Below are positions 36,707-47,219 of a stretch of DNA of 61,228 nt, in pieces. Source of the DNA: Firmicutes bacterium CAG:882 (lineage in GTDB: Bacteria; Bacillota; Clostridia; Lachnospirales; Lachnospiraceae); NCBI GenBank assembly GCA_000435595.1, contig FR895392.1:1-61228 (forward strand), in the 5' to 3' direction. The number at the start of each line of letters is the position of its first letter. Position 1 is the first letter of the stretch. The translations under genes were made by a program, and so were the position numbers. Under the pieces are notes generated by a model that searched no databases, had not been told where the DNA came from, and saw only the letters and a list, made by a program, of their open reading frames with translations.

Positions 36707-37813
36707 TTATTTTGCACCGAGCTCATTATAGATACTTATCATTTTCTCGGCAGCATTATCCCATGAGAATACCTTTGCCCTCTCTGCTGACAATCCGCAC
36801 ATTTTATCATACAATGACTCATCTCGAGCCAATTCATCCATTGCAGACGCAAACTCCCCGTAATTTTCAGGATTTTTGAGTATTGCCGCCTCTCCTGCCA
36901 CCTCAGGTACACTTGTAACATTGCTGGCAATTATCGGTTTTGCGAAATTCATTGCTTCCAGCACAGGAAGTCCAAACCCCTCATACCATGTTGTGTATAC
37001 ATACGCATAACAATATCTGTATAGATTTGCAAGAACATTATCTGAAACATACCCTGTAATGACCACATCATTTTCAATACCGTATTTCTTTATTTTGGCA
37101 CTGAAATTCTCTTCCATCCAGCCGTAACCGCCCGCAATACAGAGCTTCTTATATCCATTCCTATTGCTTTCCTTATAATCTCTATATGCCTTTAAAAGAG
37201 TTTCGTAGTTTTTTCTCGGTTCAATGGTTCCCACACTGAGAAAATACTCTCCGGAGGTAAGTCCGTACTCCATTATGGTCTCAACATTTTCTTTTTCGCC
37301 CAGCAGGGTATACCTGTTGCCTCCGTGTACCACCCTGATTCTGTCGTCATTTATATAAGGAAAATAGTACTTAATTCTTTCTTTGGTATACTCAGAAATA
37401 GCCACTATAATATCAGCATTCATCACCGAATCAAATGTCCCTCTAAAGCAGAACATTCTGTTTGCCTCTGTAGTAAATTCCGGTCTGTCCATAAAGCTTA
37501 CATCATATATTGTAACTACCTTTTTCGCCCGTATATCCTTTGGATAGCGAAAATTATTTGAATGTACAATGTCCAGGCTTCCAAAAAGCGCATCCTTGTC
37601 TGAAAACTCCTGCACAACTACATTCTTAAAATTCTGTTGTTCGACCGTTGTCGCCCTTTCATCCTCTCCCTGTATATAATCATAAAATCGCGGAAGAAGA
37701 TAATACTCATTTCCCTTGTCCTGTTTTGCGATTGCTCTTATAAGCTGATCCGCATAGAATCCCGTTCCCGATTTACTTGAACATGTCTGGCTCACATCAT
37801 ACCCTATTTTCAT
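36707..37813 (-). CDS. GT4 family glycosyltransferase
   Basis: 368 residues from start 37813 (MKIGYDVSQTCSSKSGTGFYADQL), preceded by GAGG. GT-B fold with SVGTIEPRKNYETLL and WYEGFGLPVLEAM, the nucleotide-sugar region of mannosyl/rhamnosyl transferase-like family 4 enzymes. The gene follows wzt after 22 bp. Mannosyl or rhamnosyl transfer would fit the GDP-sugar genes in the locus, as inference. Confidence 0.9.
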   Translation of the reverse strand: MKIGYDVSQTCSSKSGTGFYADQLIRAIAKQDKGNEYYLLPRFYDYIQGEDERATTVEQQNFKNVVVQEFSDKDALFGSLDIVHSNNFRYPKDIRAKKVVTIYDVSFMDRPEFTTEANRMFCFRGTFDSVMNADIIVAISEYTKERIKYYFPYINDDRIRVVHGGNRYTLLGEKENVETIMEYGLTSGEYFLSVGTIEPRKNYETLLKAYRDYKESNRNGYKKLCIAGGYGWMEENFSAKIKKYGIENDVVITGYVSDNVLANLYRYCYAYVYTTWYEGFGLPVLEAMNFAKPIIASNVTSVPEVAGEAAILKNPENYGEFASAMDELARDESLYDKMCGLSAERAKVFSWDNAAEKMISIYNELGAK

Positions 37814-37835
37814 ACCTTTTAACCTCATATAAATA

Positions 37836-39203
37836 TTACTGAATAATTATTTTTATTTCCCCAGGCAAATCACAGCATCCGTGAAAGCCTATTTTAGTCG
37901 GATTTCCAATCTTCTTTTCATTTACAGAAAAATTACCAACCCGCGCTATACTGCATAATCTGCTCATATTAGAGTTGATAACTTCCTGATTCAGGCTTTC
38001 TCTTGTGTCAAAAATATTCTTTTTTATTGATGTGCATCCCACATCAAATGTATACTCTCCAACTGCAATGTCAAGTTTAATTCGCTGCATTGCCGCAATT
38101 CGTGTCCCGGCTTTCAACATTTCCGGGTATTCCGCATCAGTATTATACTGTGAGATATCCTTTCCATGTATAATTATGTTCCTCTGATCCGTTAGCGCCA
38201 CACCGAATGTCGGACATTCCACATCCTGATTAAGACAGACATCCGCATAAAAGTATGCCTCGTCACCCTGTTCAAAAACATATTGTGCTTTCCCATCCTT
38301 GTTAAATAAGCCTACATGTAAGAAGGTTGCCCCGCCGTTTCCATTGTCATTCATATTCGAAATATCGCAGAACACATTATCCTTTAATGTCCATGTGGAA
38401 AAAAATGTAGGCATATCCACCTGCTCATTTACTTCCGTTTCATGCTCATCTGTCTTAATATTTCCTGAATAATCCAATAAATAGTATTGTTGAACAGCAT
38501 TTTTACTCTCTCCGCACATTAAAACTTTGGAATAATTTAACAATAATACCCTGTCGCAGAATTGCTCAACCTCATTCATTCCGTGGCTTACAAGTACTAT
38601 TGTCTTTCCCTCTTTTTTCAGCTCATTAAGCTTTGCATAGCATTTTTGTCTAAAAAATACATCTCCTACAGCCAATGCCTCATCTATAAGCAGAATATCG
38701 GCATCAACATTGATGGCAACAGCAAAAGCCAGTCGAATATACATTCCACTGGAATATGTTTTTACAGGCTGATTTATAAATTCTCCAATGTCTGCAAAAT
38801 TTATAATCTCCTGAACCTTCTTCTCAATATCTTGTTTTTTTATTCCAAGAATTGCTGCATTCATGTATATATTCTCATATCCTGTACTATCAGGATTGAA
38901 TCCACTGCCCAGCTCAAGCAATGCTGCTATTCGTCCGTTAACATGCACATCCCCGGATGTTGGCTTAATGATTCCAGCCAATATCTGCAGCATGGTACTT
39001 TTACCGCTTCCGTTCTTTCCGATTATTCCAAAAGACTCTCCCTTTTTAACCTCAAAGCTGACATCATCAAGTGCCACAAAATCCCGACCTGTTTTTGTGT
39101 GGAATAAGTGATACATCAATCTTTTCCCGGGGCTGCCAAATATTTTATATTTTTTGCTTACATTACTGACCTTTATAGCAATATCATCCTTATTAGAGCA
39201 CAT
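37836..39203 (-). CDS. wzt: ABC exporter ATPase Wzt with C-terminal glycan-recognition domain
   Basis: The start at 39203 (MCSNKDDIAIKVSNV) is set by AAGGAGG; upstream codons overlap wzm. Residues 1-245 are the ATPase: GKNGSGKST (Walker A), YSSGM (signature) and DILLIDEALAVGD (Walker B). Residues about 285-455 form an extra domain like the Wzt C-terminal domain, which in O-antigen exporters reads the end modification of the finished chain. So this locus likely builds the polymer on a lipid in the cytoplasm and exports it whole. In a Gram-positive the product is a wall or capsule polysaccharide. Confidence 0.9.
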   Translation of the reverse strand: MCSNKDDIAIKVSNVSKKYKIFGSPGKRLMYHLFHTKTGRDFVALDDVSFEVKKGESFGIIGKNGSGKSTMLQILAGIIKPTSGDVHVNGRIAALLELGSGFNPDSTGYENIYMNAAILGIKKQDIEKKVQEIINFADIGEFINQPVKTYSSGMYIRLAFAVAINVDADILLIDEALAVGDVFFRQKCYAKLNELKKEGKTIVLVSHGMNEVEQFCDRVLLLNYSKVLMCGESKNAVQQYYLLDYSGNIKTDEHETEVNEQVDMPTFFSTWTLKDNVFCDISNMNDNGNGGATFLHVGLFNKDGKAQYVFEQGDEAYFYADVCLNQDVECPTFGVALTDQRNIIIHGKDISQYNTDAEYPEMLKAGTRIAAMQRIKLDIAVGEYTFDVGCTSIKKNIFDTRESLNQEVINSNMSRLCSIARVGNFSVNEKKIGNPTKIGFHGCCDLPGEIKIIIQ

Positions 39204-39981
39204 CGGCAAATCCCTCCTTAGCACGTCTGAATATGGTGCCTCCAAGCCATGCCATAACAATTGCTATGACAAATGATATGACCAGATACAACCAATTAGG
39301 CATTGTCCCATACAGCACAACATTTCTAAAATTCTCAATCATATACGTCATAGGGTTAATCTCACATATAATTCTGTACGATTCCGGAACCGATTCCAGT
39401 GAAAAGAATACCGGACTGACATACATAAGTACTGTTATAACAACGGATATAACACTTGCAATATCCTTAAGATAAACTGACATTGCCGACAGCATCAGAC
39501 TCACACCCACCGTAAATATTACCAACGGAATGTACACAACCACAACCAGCGGCAATGTAACTGATACTGTATGTGTAAGAATGAGCTTAGCAATTACAAG
39601 CACTATAAGACTTATAAATGAGTTGAATAATGCTGTCAGTGTAATCATGACCGGAAGAAGCTCCAACGGGAAAATAACCTTTTTTACATAGTTTGCATTA
39701 GAAGCAATAAGTCCTGACGAACGTGCCATAACATCACTTAACATATTAAACGCAACAAGACCACAGTACATGATAAGTGAAAACTCAAACTTGCTTCCTG
39801 TATCCGAAATCCATTGTGGTCTGAACACAACACTGAATACAAATGTATATATAACAATCATAAGTATTGGTACTATAACAGACCACAGCATTCCAAGTAC
39901 GGAATCCTTATATTTTAACTCTATATCTTTCCTGGTAAGCTGTCCCAGAAGATACCTGTTCTTTATTATGGTTCTAATCAT
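39193..39981 (-). CDS. wzm: ABC exporter permease Wzm
   Basis: 262 residues with six membrane segments and the DIELKYKDSVLGMLWSVI N-terminus typical of ABC-2 polysaccharide exporters. It pairs with the downstream ATPase, whose start codon overlaps its 3' end by 11 bases. Intact. Confidence 0.92.
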   Translation of the reverse strand: MIRTIIKNRYLLGQLTRKDIELKYKDSVLGMLWSVIVPILMIVIYTFVFSVVFRPQWISDTGSKFEFSLIMYCGLVAFNMLSDVMARSSGLIASNANYVKKVIFPLELLPVMITLTALFNSFISLIVLVIAKLILTHTVSVTLPLVVVVYIPLVIFTVGVSLMLSAMSVYLKDIASVISVVITVLMYVSPVFFSLESVPESYRIICEINPMTYMIENFRNVVLYGTMPNWLYLVISFVIAIVMAWLGGTIFRRAKEGFADVL

Positions 39982-39988
39982 GGTTTAA

Positions 39989-40864
39989 TTATAGCCCCCT
40001 GCCTATTCTTCGCCATTCATTAATCTGCTTTAATGCCCGTAACGGAATATAGTGATAATGTTTTATAAATTCTTTTCTTGTAACCTTAGCAAGCATGCGT
40101 GCAAATTCAGGATTGGTCTTCCCATCTTTTTCTCTCGGAATCCCCATCTCATCAACTATGACATGTGCCAGATTATATATCCATTTGAAGTCTGCTTTTT
40201 TGAAGAGCTTCTCCTGCATTGTGAGCATTTCTTCATGCACCTGTCTCCTGCATCCCAATGTCTTATTGTCATTGTAAAGCCTTGAACCCGCAAGCATTTC
40301 CTCTAAGTAATAAAACTCTTCACCCTTGCCTATCCTCAGCCAATATTCATAATCCATACAATAGTTTAAAGTATCATCCAAATATCCATACTTATCTACT
40401 ACGGATTTCCTGAAAAAAACCGACGGCTGACATATATAGCATATACTTTTTAACCTTTCGTAATTATATGGCTCCGTGTAATAATCCTCTATATAGCTGT
40501 CGTCCTCCGCTATATGTTGTGCGTTGCCATATACGACATTTACGTTGGGATTGTCATTAAATACCTGCATAACCTTTTTCAGAGCATGAGGAAAATATAT
40601 GTCATCCGAGTTAAGCCATCCTATAATGTCTCCCGTTGCCTGCCTTATCCCCTTATTGACCGCATCGGTTTGTCCTTTATCCTTCTCGCTTTTCCATACT
40701 ATTTGTGTGCCGTATGATTTAATTATATCTATTGTGTCATCGGTACTTCCACCATCTACAATGATATACTCCATATCATCTATATCCTGTGAAAGCACGC
40801 TGTCAATCGTTCTTTTAATATATTTACCCTGATTATACGATGGTGTTACAATCGTCAATTTCAT
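39989..40864 (-). CDS. GT2 glycosyltransferase
   Basis: 291 residues. TIVTPSYNQGKYIKRTID at the N-terminus, VDGGSTDDT, and WLNSDD define a GT2 enzyme. It shares the PSYNQGKYxxRT start and overall shape with the product of 42407-43264, so the two are paralogs. Its start overlaps the stop of the upstream GT4 gene by four bases. Confidence 0.9.
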   Translation of the reverse strand: MKLTIVTPSYNQGKYIKRTIDSVLSQDIDDMEYIIVDGGSTDDTIDIIKSYGTQIVWKSEKDKGQTDAVNKGIRQATGDIIGWLNSDDIYFPHALKKVMQVFNDNPNVNVVYGNAQHIAEDDSYIEDYYTEPYNYERLKSICYICQPSVFFRKSVVDKYGYLDDTLNYCMDYEYWLRIGKGEEFYYLEEMLAGSRLYNDNKTLGCRRQVHEEMLTMQEKLFKKADFKWIYNLAHVIVDEMGIPREKDGKTNPEFARMLAKVTRKEFIKHYHYIPLRALKQINEWRRIGRGL

Positions 40865-42402
40865 AGCTTGTCCTCCATATTAAGCAATGAATCTTCCTCA
40901 TTATTCGGTCCAACGAGACTGCATTTTTCGATATGTACCGAAACCCTTCTATTATCCTTTACTCCCATTACAAGCCGCGGTAACCAAGTATATGAAAATT
41001 CTATTACTATCTCCACCTCATTATCATCAAGTCTCTTTTCAATAAACAGCTTTTTCCCTCGCCTTATTATATGACGTTCCGAACCATTATTATCGCTTAC
41101 CGTCACAATCATGGGAATAAGAAGAATAGGCGGAAGCTCTGCTTTGAAAACCAGCTTATATCCCTTTTTATCCTTACAGGCTATTGTAACTCTCTTCTGT
41201 GTCCAATTATCCTGATATATTCCCTGAACGCGCTCTATAAATACATGCTTTTTATATTTATCCCTATTCTTTATCGTATCATCGAATATGTTGATATACT
41301 TTTCAACCATCACATCCGTTTTATAGTCTTCAAGCTTAATTTTATATTGCGATATTATCTCTTCCGAAATCTCTGTATTATCCAAAAACTCTATACCCGA
41401 GAGAATATCATCCGGTTTTCTCGGATCAAAATAATGTATCGCATCACATCCTATTTCCGGAAGGCTGGTCATATTACTGCATGCAATCAGCTTATTAAGC
41501 TGCATTGCCTCAACTATAGGTATTCCGAATCCCTCAAAAAGACTTGGATATATAATACCCTTGGCATGCTTCAATATGGCAAACAACTCGCTTTCCGTGA
41601 CATAGCCTGTTATTTTAACCATATCCGATATTTCCATCTTTTTCAGTATATCATCATAATACTGCTGTTCTTTTAATGGATTACCTGTGAGAACCAGCTT
41701 CAGAGTTCCACCTTCACGGACATATTTTGCATACGCTGTCAGCAGCATTCTATGGTTTTTATGCTCCCAAAAATTGGCGGAATATACAATGTACTTATTA
41801 TCGGCAACATTGAGCTTTTCAAGGATTTTTTTATCTTCCTCTGCAAATCTTTCCTGAACCGCTATGTATACCGTTTCTGCCTGTTCAGGTGGAAAACCGT
41901 ACTTCTCGCAAAATGTTTTTTTCGTATAATCCGATATACATACAACTCTCTCCACATTCGCCACAATATCCCGATAAAAATTTCTTCTTGCGCCAAGCTC
42001 TTCCTTGCTGAAAAACTGCGGATAAAACTCGTGCTGTATATCCAGTATTGCACTCACCGTAGGAACATCCGGATCTCTGTATGTAGGTGCACTAAACGGG
42101 CAAAACAGTACATCTATCTTATCTCTCTGTAAAACTTTTCTTCTATGCTTATCGTCTAAGAAAGCCAATCCTCTATTTAAAATTTTGATTCCCGTCTCTT
42201 TTGTGTTCCCTGTCATTTGTCTTAAAGTAACATTTTTCGGTAATATGCCTGACAAGTATTCTATGTTCCAGTCAGCACATAAAACCGTCACTTTAATATC
42301 CTTGCGTTTTGCCATTCCTTTTATAAGCTCAATAGCATATCCCGTAGCACCGCCCGCACTTCCGTCAGGTCTTATTGATAACACATCTACCGCAACATTC
42401 AT
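40861..42402 (-). CDS. GT4 glycosyltransferase with C-terminal extension
   Basis: 513 residues from start 42402 (MNVAVDVLSIRPDG, AAGGG upstream). The GT-B core (SAGGATGYAIEL, LDIQHEFYPQFF, YIAVQERF, PSLFEGFGIPIVEAM) ends near residue 385. About 125 further residues of beta-rich sequence (VTIACKDKKGYKLVFKAEL…) have no counterpart in the paralog at 43269-44405 and may be an accessory binding domain. Sugar unknown. Confidence 0.88.
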   Translation of the reverse strand: MNVAVDVLSIRPDGSAGGATGYAIELIKGMAKRKDIKVTVLCADWNIEYLSGILPKNVTLRQMTGNTKETGIKILNRGLAFLDDKHRRKVLQRDKIDVLFCPFSAPTYRDPDVPTVSAILDIQHEFYPQFFSKEELGARRNFYRDIVANVERVVCISDYTKKTFCEKYGFPPEQAETVYIAVQERFAEEDKKILEKLNVADNKYIVYSANFWEHKNHRMLLTAYAKYVREGGTLKLVLTGNPLKEQQYYDDILKKMEISDMVKITGYVTESELFAILKHAKGIIYPSLFEGFGIPIVEAMQLNKLIACSNMTSLPEIGCDAIHYFDPRKPDDILSGIEFLDNTEISEEIISQYKIKLEDYKTDVMVEKYINIFDDTIKNRDKYKKHVFIERVQGIYQDNWTQKRVTIACKDKKGYKLVFKAELPPILLIPMIVTVSDNNGSERHIIRRGKKLFIEKRLDDNEVEIVIEFSYTWLPRLVMGVKDNRRVSVHIEKCSLVGPNNEEDSLLNMEDKL

Positions 42403-42406
42403 ATAT

Positions 42407-43264
42407 TCACCCTTCAATCTCTGAGTATTTAATATCCAATCCAAAGTTGTCTATCATTTTCTTAATTACAATATTTTTAAATTTACCCGGAATCCGCACA
42501 ATTATTAATCTGATTCTGAACAGAAATCCTTTATCTTCCTTTCCCTCGTACAGCCTTGGCAGTGTCCATTCCTTCGGAACTGTTCCATAAAAATGATATA
42601 AAATACAGATACCTTCCTCAAGGCTTCTCATTCTCATCGTAGAAGTCTTTGTGTCCGCATATATTCTGGTATTTCCTATATACTTTTCCAAATATCCGAA
42701 ATCAAATTTTCTTCCCAGACGTATCCAATATTCATAATCAAGGCACATTCTGAGACTCACATTCAGTTCACCAACAGCCTGATATGCTTTTCTGCTAAAC
42801 AGCACACTCGGCTGGCTTAAATAACATCTGTTACCCAGTTTCTTATAGCTGTATTTTAAAGTAGGATAATCACCTATAACCTCATCATTTTCATTTATAT
42901 AATGTGACTTGCCATAGCAGACCTCATAATTGTTGTTTTTTGCATAATTGACCAGTTTTGCAACTGCCATATCGTCATCATATACATCATCCGAGTTTAA
43001 CCACATATAATATATGCAATCCTGAAGCTGCTTTAAACCTTTATTTATAGCATCGGCTTGTCCTGCATCTTGTTCCGATACCCAATAATCAATCTCTTTT
43101 TCATACTTCTTTATTATATCGACACTCTCATCCGTGGAACCGCCATCTATGACTACAAGCTTTATATCAATGTTCTTTTTGTTTTCGATAATACTGCACA
43201 AAGTTCTTTCAAGGTACTTTCCCTGATTATAACTTGGTACCACAATTCCAACCATTCTGTCCAT
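42407..43264 (-). CDS. GT2 glycosyltransferase
   Basis: 285 residues with GIVVPSYNQGKYLERTL, VIDGGSTDES and WLNSDD. A paralog of the product of 39989-40864. It lies 4 bp from the start of the GT4 gene downstream and 4 bp from the stop of the next GT4 gene upstream. Confidence 0.9.
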   Translation of the reverse strand: MDRMVGIVVPSYNQGKYLERTLCSIIENKKNIDIKLVVIDGGSTDESVDIIKKYEKEIDYWVSEQDAGQADAINKGLKQLQDCIYYMWLNSDDVYDDDMAVAKLVNYAKNNNYEVCYGKSHYINENDEVIGDYPTLKYSYKKLGNRCYLSQPSVLFSRKAYQAVGELNVSLRMCLDYEYWIRLGRKFDFGYLEKYIGNTRIYADTKTSTMRMRSLEEGICILYHFYGTVPKEWTLPRLYEGKEDKGFLFRIRLIIVRIPGKFKNIVIKKMIDNFGLDIKYSEIEG

Positions 43265-43268
43265 TTTC

Positions 43269-44405
43269 TTATCTCCTTAGCAAATCCTGAAATAATTTTA
43301 TATAATTTTCTGTCATCTCTTGTCCGTTATACCTGGCAAGACTATTATCATAATCTTTTTTCATTTTCTCGGTTACATTGGTTTTCGCAATATACTCAAG
43401 CCCTTTTTCAATTTCATTCTCATCCTTCGGATTAAAATAAAATATCGAGCTGCACCCTATCTCTGGAAGGCTTGTCGTATTGCTGCACGCAATCGGTTTG
43501 TAGTGCTGCATTGCCTCAACAACAGGTATCCCAAAGCCCTCAAACATACTCGGAAAAATCAGTCCTCTGCAATTCTTCAATAACGCACACATTTCAGCTT
43601 CATCGACATATCCTGCAACAACCACTCTCTTCCTGACACCTTCCTCTGAGACACATGACATAAGCTGTTCTTCTTTCCCAAACATATTTCCGGTAAGAAC
43701 GAGTTTTAAAGAGTTATTATCCGCAGATTTTTCAAACGCGTGAAGCAGTCTTTCATGGTTTTTATGTGCCCAACAGTTAGCCGGATATAAAACATATTGG
43801 TTTTTATCTAACGACAGCTTATTCAATATTCTCTCATCACAATCCTCAAACCGCTCCTGAACTGCAATATAAATAACATCTGCATGTGCCCTGTCATACT
43901 TATATCTCTCGCAGAACGTATCTTTTGTGTACTCCGATATGCACACAACACGTTTTGCCGTGTGTGCTATATACTTATATATCAATTTTCTGGCAATCAA
44001 TTCTTTCTTTGCAAAAAACTCAGGATAAAACTCATGCTGTACATCAAGTATGACACTCACCACATTCGTTTTTCTGACTTTATAATTGATAACCCCAAAC
44101 GGACAGAAAAAAATGTCTGTATGATATTTTTTTGCAAGTTTATTAACATATATATTGTTCTCTATTTTTTTTGCAAGCCTGTGGGTAATCAGGTTTCTTT
44201 TGCACTCATTGTCAATGCACTCAAACACTACATTTTTACTTAAATGCTCTTTTAGAAACTCCAAATTCTTATGCGTGCATAATGCAATGATTCTTATATT
44301 GTTATGTGCTGCCAACCCGTTTATAAGTTCTGTTGTAAACCAAGTTACTCCGCCTGCACGTCCGTCTCTATCAAGTGCAACAACATCAATTATTATATTC
44401 ATCTG
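43269..44405 (-). CDS. GT4 glycosyltransferase
   Basis: 378 residues from start 44405 (MNIIIDVVALDRDGRAGG) with GGGAG upstream. Blocks LDVQHEFYPEFF, YIAVQERFEDCD, WAHKNHERLL and PSMFEGFGIPVVEAM match the paralog at 40861-42402 nearly one to one, but the extra C-terminal domain is absent. Confidence 0.9.
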   Translation of the reverse strand, partial: QMNIIIDVVALDRDGRAGGVTWFTTELINGLAAHNNIRIIALCTHKNLEFLKEHLSKNVVFECIDNECKRNLITHRLAKKIENNIYVNKLAKKYHTDIFFCPFGVINYKVRKTNVVSVILDVQHEFYPEFFAKKELIARKLIYKYIAHTAKRVVCISEYTKDTFCERYKYDRAHADVIYIAVQERFEDCDERILNKLSLDKNQYVLYPANCWAHKNHERLLHAFEKSADNNSLKLVLTGNMFGKEEQLMSCVSEEGVRKRVVVAGYVDEAEMCALLKNCRGLIFPSMFEGFGIPVVEAMQHYKPIACSNTTSLPEIGCSSIFYFNPKDENEIEKGLEYIAKTNVTEKMKKDYDNSLARYNGQEMTENYIKLFQDLLRR

Positions 44406-44422
44406 TTTTCTCCCAATTATTG

Positions 44423-45169
44423 TCACACATCTTTTCTAAGCTTTCTCACGATATTCTTCACGATAATTACCGCTGTTCCTATCACGGGTTCGTATTTTCT
44501 TACCATTCGGTCGCTTTCATATCTTACACTTTCAATATTGTCTTTATCTGATGATACGCCTTCACAATCATAATACGATATGGTTCTTGAAAAAGCGTCT
44601 ACTGCTACATGTCTTTTAAGCTGATAAAAAATCCATTCCTGATCAGCCCAATACCTATATGTCTCATCAAACCTTTTTTCGCTGAATAGTTCTCTTTTTG
44701 CAAAAACAGCCTGATGACATACTGTATATCCCATCATTAATTTGAATTTATTAAGTCTCTTTTCCTTCACATAATCGACTTTTTCTTTTTCTTCTCCCGT
44801 TTTTCTGTTTATCAACACTATGTTTCCATACAAAATATCCGGTTGGGAAAAATCTATCTCTTTTGCAACGTCCTCCAACACATTTTCATCATACAGCGTA
44901 TCTCCGCAGTTAATGAAAAATATATAATCTCCTGTCGCAAGCTCTACTGCCTGATTCATGGCATTATATATTCCGCCATCTTCCTGTGTGATAATCCTGA
45001 TATTGTTAATATTTCTATATTTATCAAGAATATCACGGCTTGAATCCGTAGAACATCCATCCTTAATAATATACTCATAATCACGGTTAGTCTGCCATAG
45101 TACTGATTCAATCGTTTCCTGTATAAACTTTTCTGCATTATAACACACTGTTATAATTGAAAATTTCAT
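44423..45169 (-). CDS. GT2 glycosyltransferase
   Basis: 248 residues, a compact GT-A enzyme: IITVCYNAEKFIQETIESV, IKDGCSTDSS and FINCGDTLYDE. Similar to WcaA-type transferases in capsule loci. Cytoplasmic. Confidence 0.88.
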   Translation of the reverse strand: MKFSIITVCYNAEKFIQETIESVLWQTNRDYEYIIKDGCSTDSSRDILDKYRNINNIRIITQEDGGIYNAMNQAVELATGDYIFFINCGDTLYDENVLEDVAKEIDFSQPDILYGNIVLINRKTGEEKEKVDYVKEKRLNKFKLMMGYTVCHQAVFAKRELFSEKRFDETYRYWADQEWIFYQLKRHVAVDAFSRTISYYDCEGVSSDKDNIESVRYESDRMVRKYEPVIGTAVIIVKNIVRKLRKDV

Positions 45170-45179
45170 TTTGTCGCCC

Positions 45180-46157
45180 TCATACTTTTAAAACATATAT
45201 GAAATCAATCAGCAGACCTCTGCCGTCAAGTTGTCCTCTTAGCCTCTTTAAATATATGGTTAATTCTTTGCAAAACAGCTTTATTCTTCGTATAAAACGT
45301 ACCTTTTCTGTATCTTTTCTCAGTACAAGTGCGCATCGAATATCATTAACCTTACATATATCCGATATTTTTTTATCTGCGAAATTGTAATTCTTTTGTA
45401 TAAACTCAATACGCTTATCAAATTCTTCGCAATATTCCTTCCATGTGTCAACAGTATGCCTGATATACTGCAGCCTGCTGTGGTTGGCTGCTGCCAAGCC
45501 CGCGGTATTATTGCCATGTATTCTATACGAAATCAGTTTTGAGTTATACCAGTATAGGCCATTTTCTTCCGCTCCAAGCATCAATATAAGCCAATCATGT
45601 GGAATGTCCTTATTATGATGACTGCAATATTTATTCACAATCTCTTTTCTCATTGCCATTGTGCAGCCGGGGAAGAAGTTCTTCTCCAAAATCTTGAGAA
45701 ATTCAATTTTTTTCAGTTCATTTTCTCTTACCTGCACCATATTATATGGAATATATTCTTTTGTAATTTTCTCCCCATCCGCTTCAATAAATTCAAAACT
45801 TGATGCTGCAACCTTTATCTCCTTATTGCCATCCATCAGTCTGCTTAATATCTCAATTTTATCCCTATGCCATATATCATCCTGATCACATGTAAAAACA
45901 ATATCACCACTGCACATTGAAAGTGCCTTATTAAAATTACATATATAACCTATTCGTTCAACATTTCTTTCAATTCGCCATCCTGCTAATTCATTTTGCT
46001 CTATATATTTTTTAATATATTCATACGTTCCATCCGTTGAAGCGTCGTCTGTTATTATCAATTCATCTGCTTTCATATTTTGCAATCTGATTGAATCCAA
46101 CTGCTCCTGAATATATTTCATACCATTGTATGTAGCCATAGCAATCGAAATTTTCAT
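45180..46157 (-). CDS. GT2 glycosyltransferase (rhamnosyltransferase-like)
   Basis: 325 residues with ISIAMATYNGMKYIQEQLDS, ITDDASTDGT and FTCDQDDIWH. The QDDIW form and the following length resemble bacterial alpha-rhamnosyl or galactosyl GT2 enzymes. This would match GDP-rhamnose made by gmd/rmd, as inference. Confidence 0.88.
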   Translation of the reverse strand: MKISIAMATYNGMKYIQEQLDSIRLQNMKADELIITDDASTDGTYEYIKKYIEQNELAGWRIERNVERIGYICNFNKALSMCSGDIVFTCDQDDIWHRDKIEILSRLMDGNKEIKVAASSFEFIEADGEKITKEYIPYNMVQVRENELKKIEFLKILEKNFFPGCTMAMRKEIVNKYCSHHNKDIPHDWLILMLGAEENGLYWYNSKLISYRIHGNNTAGLAAANHSRLQYIRHTVDTWKEYCEEFDKRIEFIQKNYNFADKKISDICKVNDIRCALVLRKDTEKVRFIRRIKLFCKELTIYLKRLRGQLDGRGLLIDFIYVLKV

Positions 46158-46180
46158 ATAACTCCTTATAATACATGTTT

Positions 46181-47206
46181 CTATTGATCTATATACACTA
46201 TTTTCCCTAACAAATGATAGACCGCCAGCGCCGGCTTCATCAAGTGCAGCTTTTCAATAATACGGCTTAATTTGATTATATAGTAGGCATACTTTCTTAT
46301 ATACTTTGGTGATAGCAATTCATATCTTCCCATCGTATAATCAGGAAAATAATTTTTCATTACACTTCTTAATTTAGAATAACTTTTTATTTTTTGCGAG
46401 GTACTGTAATACCTCATTGAGTGAAAAATCTGAAGATAATATATCTTCATGGCGAGTATTTCAAGATACTCTCTTGATTCTTTATCCGTTATTTCGCACT
46501 GCTCTATAGCATATTTTATATACTCGAGCATATCATCAAATTTTTCAAGCATTATTGTATCATCATTAGCTCCTGTCTTTCTTCCGGCAGAATCCTTATG
46601 AACGTACCAATAATACAACGGTTCATGAATCCATTGAGTGCTTTTACAATAAAGATTAAACATCGTAATAAAATAAACGTCATCAGGTTCATGCAAAATT
46701 GTAATATTGTTATCAACCGCTATGCTTCTTTTATACAAACACCCATGATGAATGTTCCATAACCACCGAGAAGGCTGTTGTGGCAATTTTTGTACCTGAA
46801 TAATTTTTCCGTCATTACCAATATTGACTACCTCACTGACAATTCTGTCTGCTTTGGTGGTCATTGCTGCCGATGCCAGCTTTTCCAGACAGTCATCCGC
46901 CATCCAGTCATCGGCATCACACAACATAATATATTCTCCTGAACACTCTCTGATAAGTCTTGATTTTGAATACAATATTCCCATGTTATGCGTATTTTGT
47001 ACCAGCTTAATCCGCATATCAGGAAATGATTTCCTAAATTTTTCAATAACCTCTATAGAATTATCTGTTGAAGCATCATCAAGATACACCACTTCAAAAT
47101 CCCTATAAGATTGTCTGCATATTGCCTCAAATCCTCGCTGCAGATACTGTGCATAATTATATGATGCAATAGCAATGCTTATAAATGGTATTTCTTCTTT
47201 AATCAT
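46181..47206 (-). CDS. GT2 glycosyltransferase
   Basis: 341 residues. ISIAIASYNYAQYLQRGFEAI, LDDASTDNS and LCDADDW show a GT-A enzyme; about 130 residues follow the catalytic domain. First gene of the glycosyltransferase block after the hairpin at 47220-47245, so its transcription depends either on read-through or on a promoter inside the upstream gene. Confidence 0.88.
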   Translation of the reverse strand: MIKEEIPFISIAIASYNYAQYLQRGFEAICRQSYRDFEVVYLDDASTDNSIEVIEKFRKSFPDMRIKLVQNTHNMGILYSKSRLIRECSGEYIMLCDADDWMADDCLEKLASAAMTTKADRIVSEVVNIGNDGKIIQVQKLPQQPSRWLWNIHHGCLYKRSIAVDNNITILHEPDDVYFITMFNLYCKSTQWIHEPLYYWYVHKDSAGRKTGANDDTIMLEKFDDMLEYIKYAIEQCEITDKESREYLEILAMKIYYLQIFHSMRYYSTSQKIKSYSKLRSVMKNYFPDYTMGRYELLSPKYIRKYAYYIIKLSRIIEKLHLMKPALAVYHLLGKIVYIDQ

Positions 47207-47219
47207 TCTATCTCCGTAT

